Of a stretch of 43,926 bases of DNA, positions 43,003 through 43,926 are shown piece by piece. This DNA is from Clostridia bacterium (GTDB lineage Bacteria > Bacillota > Clostridia > Oscillospirales > CAG-272), in the NCBI GenBank assembly GCA_017531765.1, contig JAFXKJ010000087.1:1-43926 (forward strand), written 5' to 3'. A model generated the notes under the pieces. It searched no databases. It was not told the DNA's origin and worked only from the letters and a program-made list of their open reading frames with translations. Within the stretch, counting starts at the first letter, position 1. Every line of letters starts with the position of its first letter. Made by a program: the position numbers and the translations under genes.

Positions 43003-43926
43003 ATGTACGATCTTATAGTAATCGGCGGCGGTCCCGGTGGATACAATGCCGCTGAAAGAGCCGCCCACAGCGGTATGAAAACACTTCTTTTTGAGGAAAG
43101 AGCACTCGGCGGTGTTTGCCTTAACGAGGGCTGCATTCCCACAAAGACTCTCCTTTACTCCGCAAAAATCTACGACTACGCAAAGCATGGCGACAAGTAC
43201 GGCGTTACCGTTGAGGGCGCAAAGCTTGACCACGCCAAGGTAGTTGAAAGAAAGAATAAAGTTGTAAAAACTCTCGTTTCCGGTATCGGCGCAAAGATGA
43301 AGGGCGCAGGCGTTACCGTTGTGAACGGTACGGCAAAGATCGCAGGCAAGACTTCCGAAGGCTTCACAGTTGAGTGCGGCGGTGAGAAGTACACTGCAAA
43401 GAAACTTCTCATCTGCTCGGGAAGCGAAGCTATCGTTCCTCCCATTCCCGGTCTCCGCGAGGCTGTAGGTACAGGCCTTGCAGTTACAAACCGCGAGGTT
43501 CTCGATATTACCAAGCTTCCCTCTGAAGTTGCGGTTATCGGCGGCGGCGTTATCGGTCTTGAGATGGCTTCCTACTTCAACTCCGTCGGATGCAAGGTTT
43601 CCGTAATTGAAATGTTCGACAAGATCGCAGGTCCCACAGACGCTGAAATCTCAAAGAATCTCCAGAATAACTACGCAAAGCGCGGCGTAAACTTCATTCT
43701 CGGCGCAAAGGTCGTGAAGGTAGTTGACAACGGCGGCAAGGGCATTGTTGAGTACGAAAAGGACGGTAAGGTTCAGGGAGTGAACGCTGACCTTATCCTC
43801 GTTTCCACGGGAAGACGCGCAAGAACTCAGGGCATCGGTCTTGAGAACGTCGGCGTTGCAATGAACCGCGGTGCCGTTATCACAGACGAATGCGGACGCA
43901 CCTCCGTTCCCGGCATCTGGGCGGCA
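43003..43926 (+). CDS. lpdA: Dihydrolipoyl dehydrogenase (E3), truncated by the window end
   Basis: The first 308 codons of the FAD-dependent E3 subunit are present and the frame stays open to the right edge. The FAD-binding GGGPGG is at residues 8-13, the redox-active disulfide is C39/C44 in GGVCLNEGCIPTKTL, and the NAD-binding GGGVIGLE follows further in. It reoxidises dihydrolipoate of the E2 encoded just upstream, passing electrons to NAD. AGAGGT precedes the ATG, which comes 20 bases after the E2 stop. There is no N-terminal lipoyl domain. Confidence 0.95.
   Translation, partial: MYDLIVIGGGPGGYNAAERAAHSGMKTLLFEERALGGVCLNEGCIPTKTLLYSAKIYDYAKHGDKYGVTVEGAKLDHAKVVERKNKVVKTLVSGIGAKMKGAGVTVVNGTAKIAGKTSEGFTVECGGEKYTAKKLLICSGSEAIVPPIPGLREAVGTGLAVTNREVLDITKLPSEVAVIGGGVIGLEMASYFNSVGCKVSVIEMFDKIAGPTDAEISKNLQNNYAKRGVNFILGAKVVKVVDNGGKGIVEYEKDGKVQGVNADLILVSTGRRARTQGIGLENVGVAMNRGAVITDECGRTSVPGIWAA

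Overview
The window looks like a chromosomal segment of a Gram-positive Clostridia-type Firmicute, most likely an uncultured gut member of the Oscillospirales or a neighbouring group. The evidence is in the sequence: strong Shine-Dalgarno sites, near-consensus TTGACA/TATAAT promoters with 17-base spacers, many U-tailed hairpin terminators, a MecA-type adaptor, SLH-domain surface proteins, lipoproteins with classical lipoboxes, a YtrA-like GntR regulator and a DUF1294 protein. I see no rRNA, tRNA, CRISPR array, insertion sequence or phage gene. Placement below class level is a guess.

Layout. 1-3777, minus strand: start of carB, pyrC with a structured leader, and a GH36-type alpha-galactosidase. 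4024-14496, plus strand: argG, argH, a three-gene polar amino acid ABC importer, then argC, argJ, argB, argD and argF. This is the whole route from glutamate to arginine through the acetyl cycle, ending in one strong terminator, with ARG-box-like palindromes at the argG start and between argG and argH. 14740-21591: mecA, a 1112-residue SLH surface protein with very biased codon use, a small lipoprotein, and proS. 21705-23819, minus: an ECF sigma/anti-sigma pair and rubrerythrin. 23968-26134, plus: a lipoprotein with a repetitive acidic linker, an unannotated 25-codon hydrophobic peptide gene with its own promoter and terminator, and asnA. 26186-27479, minus: an SPFH membrane protein coupled to a ribbon-helix-helix protein. 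27704-31169, plus: a GntR-ABC ATPase-permease operon behind a perfect operator palindrome. 31263-34414, minus: typA-serS. 34662-35588: a nucleoside-hydrolase-like protein. 35629-37627, minus: acyl-ACP thioesterase, a NUDIX-RNase HI fusion and DUF1294, translationally coupled. 37781-40513, minus: an SLH protein with a DUF4838 domain. 40862-43926, plus: a DeoR regulator leading into 2-oxoacid dehydrogenase E2 and a truncated E3.

How the genes work together. The arginine cluster shares carbamoyl phosphate with the neighbouring pyrimidine genes, carB and pyrC, and has an importer in its middle, presumably for arginine or a precursor. Two SLH proteins and three lipoproteins indicate an elaborated cell surface. 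The regulators each sit beside their likely targets: sigma with anti-sigma, GntR with ABC exporter, and DeoR with E2/E3.

The best candidates for something undescribed are the 25-codon peptide locus, the repeat-built SLH protein with paired Cys motifs, the NUDIX-RNase HI fusion, and the SPFH/ribbon-helix-helix pair. None can be proved new without database searches.
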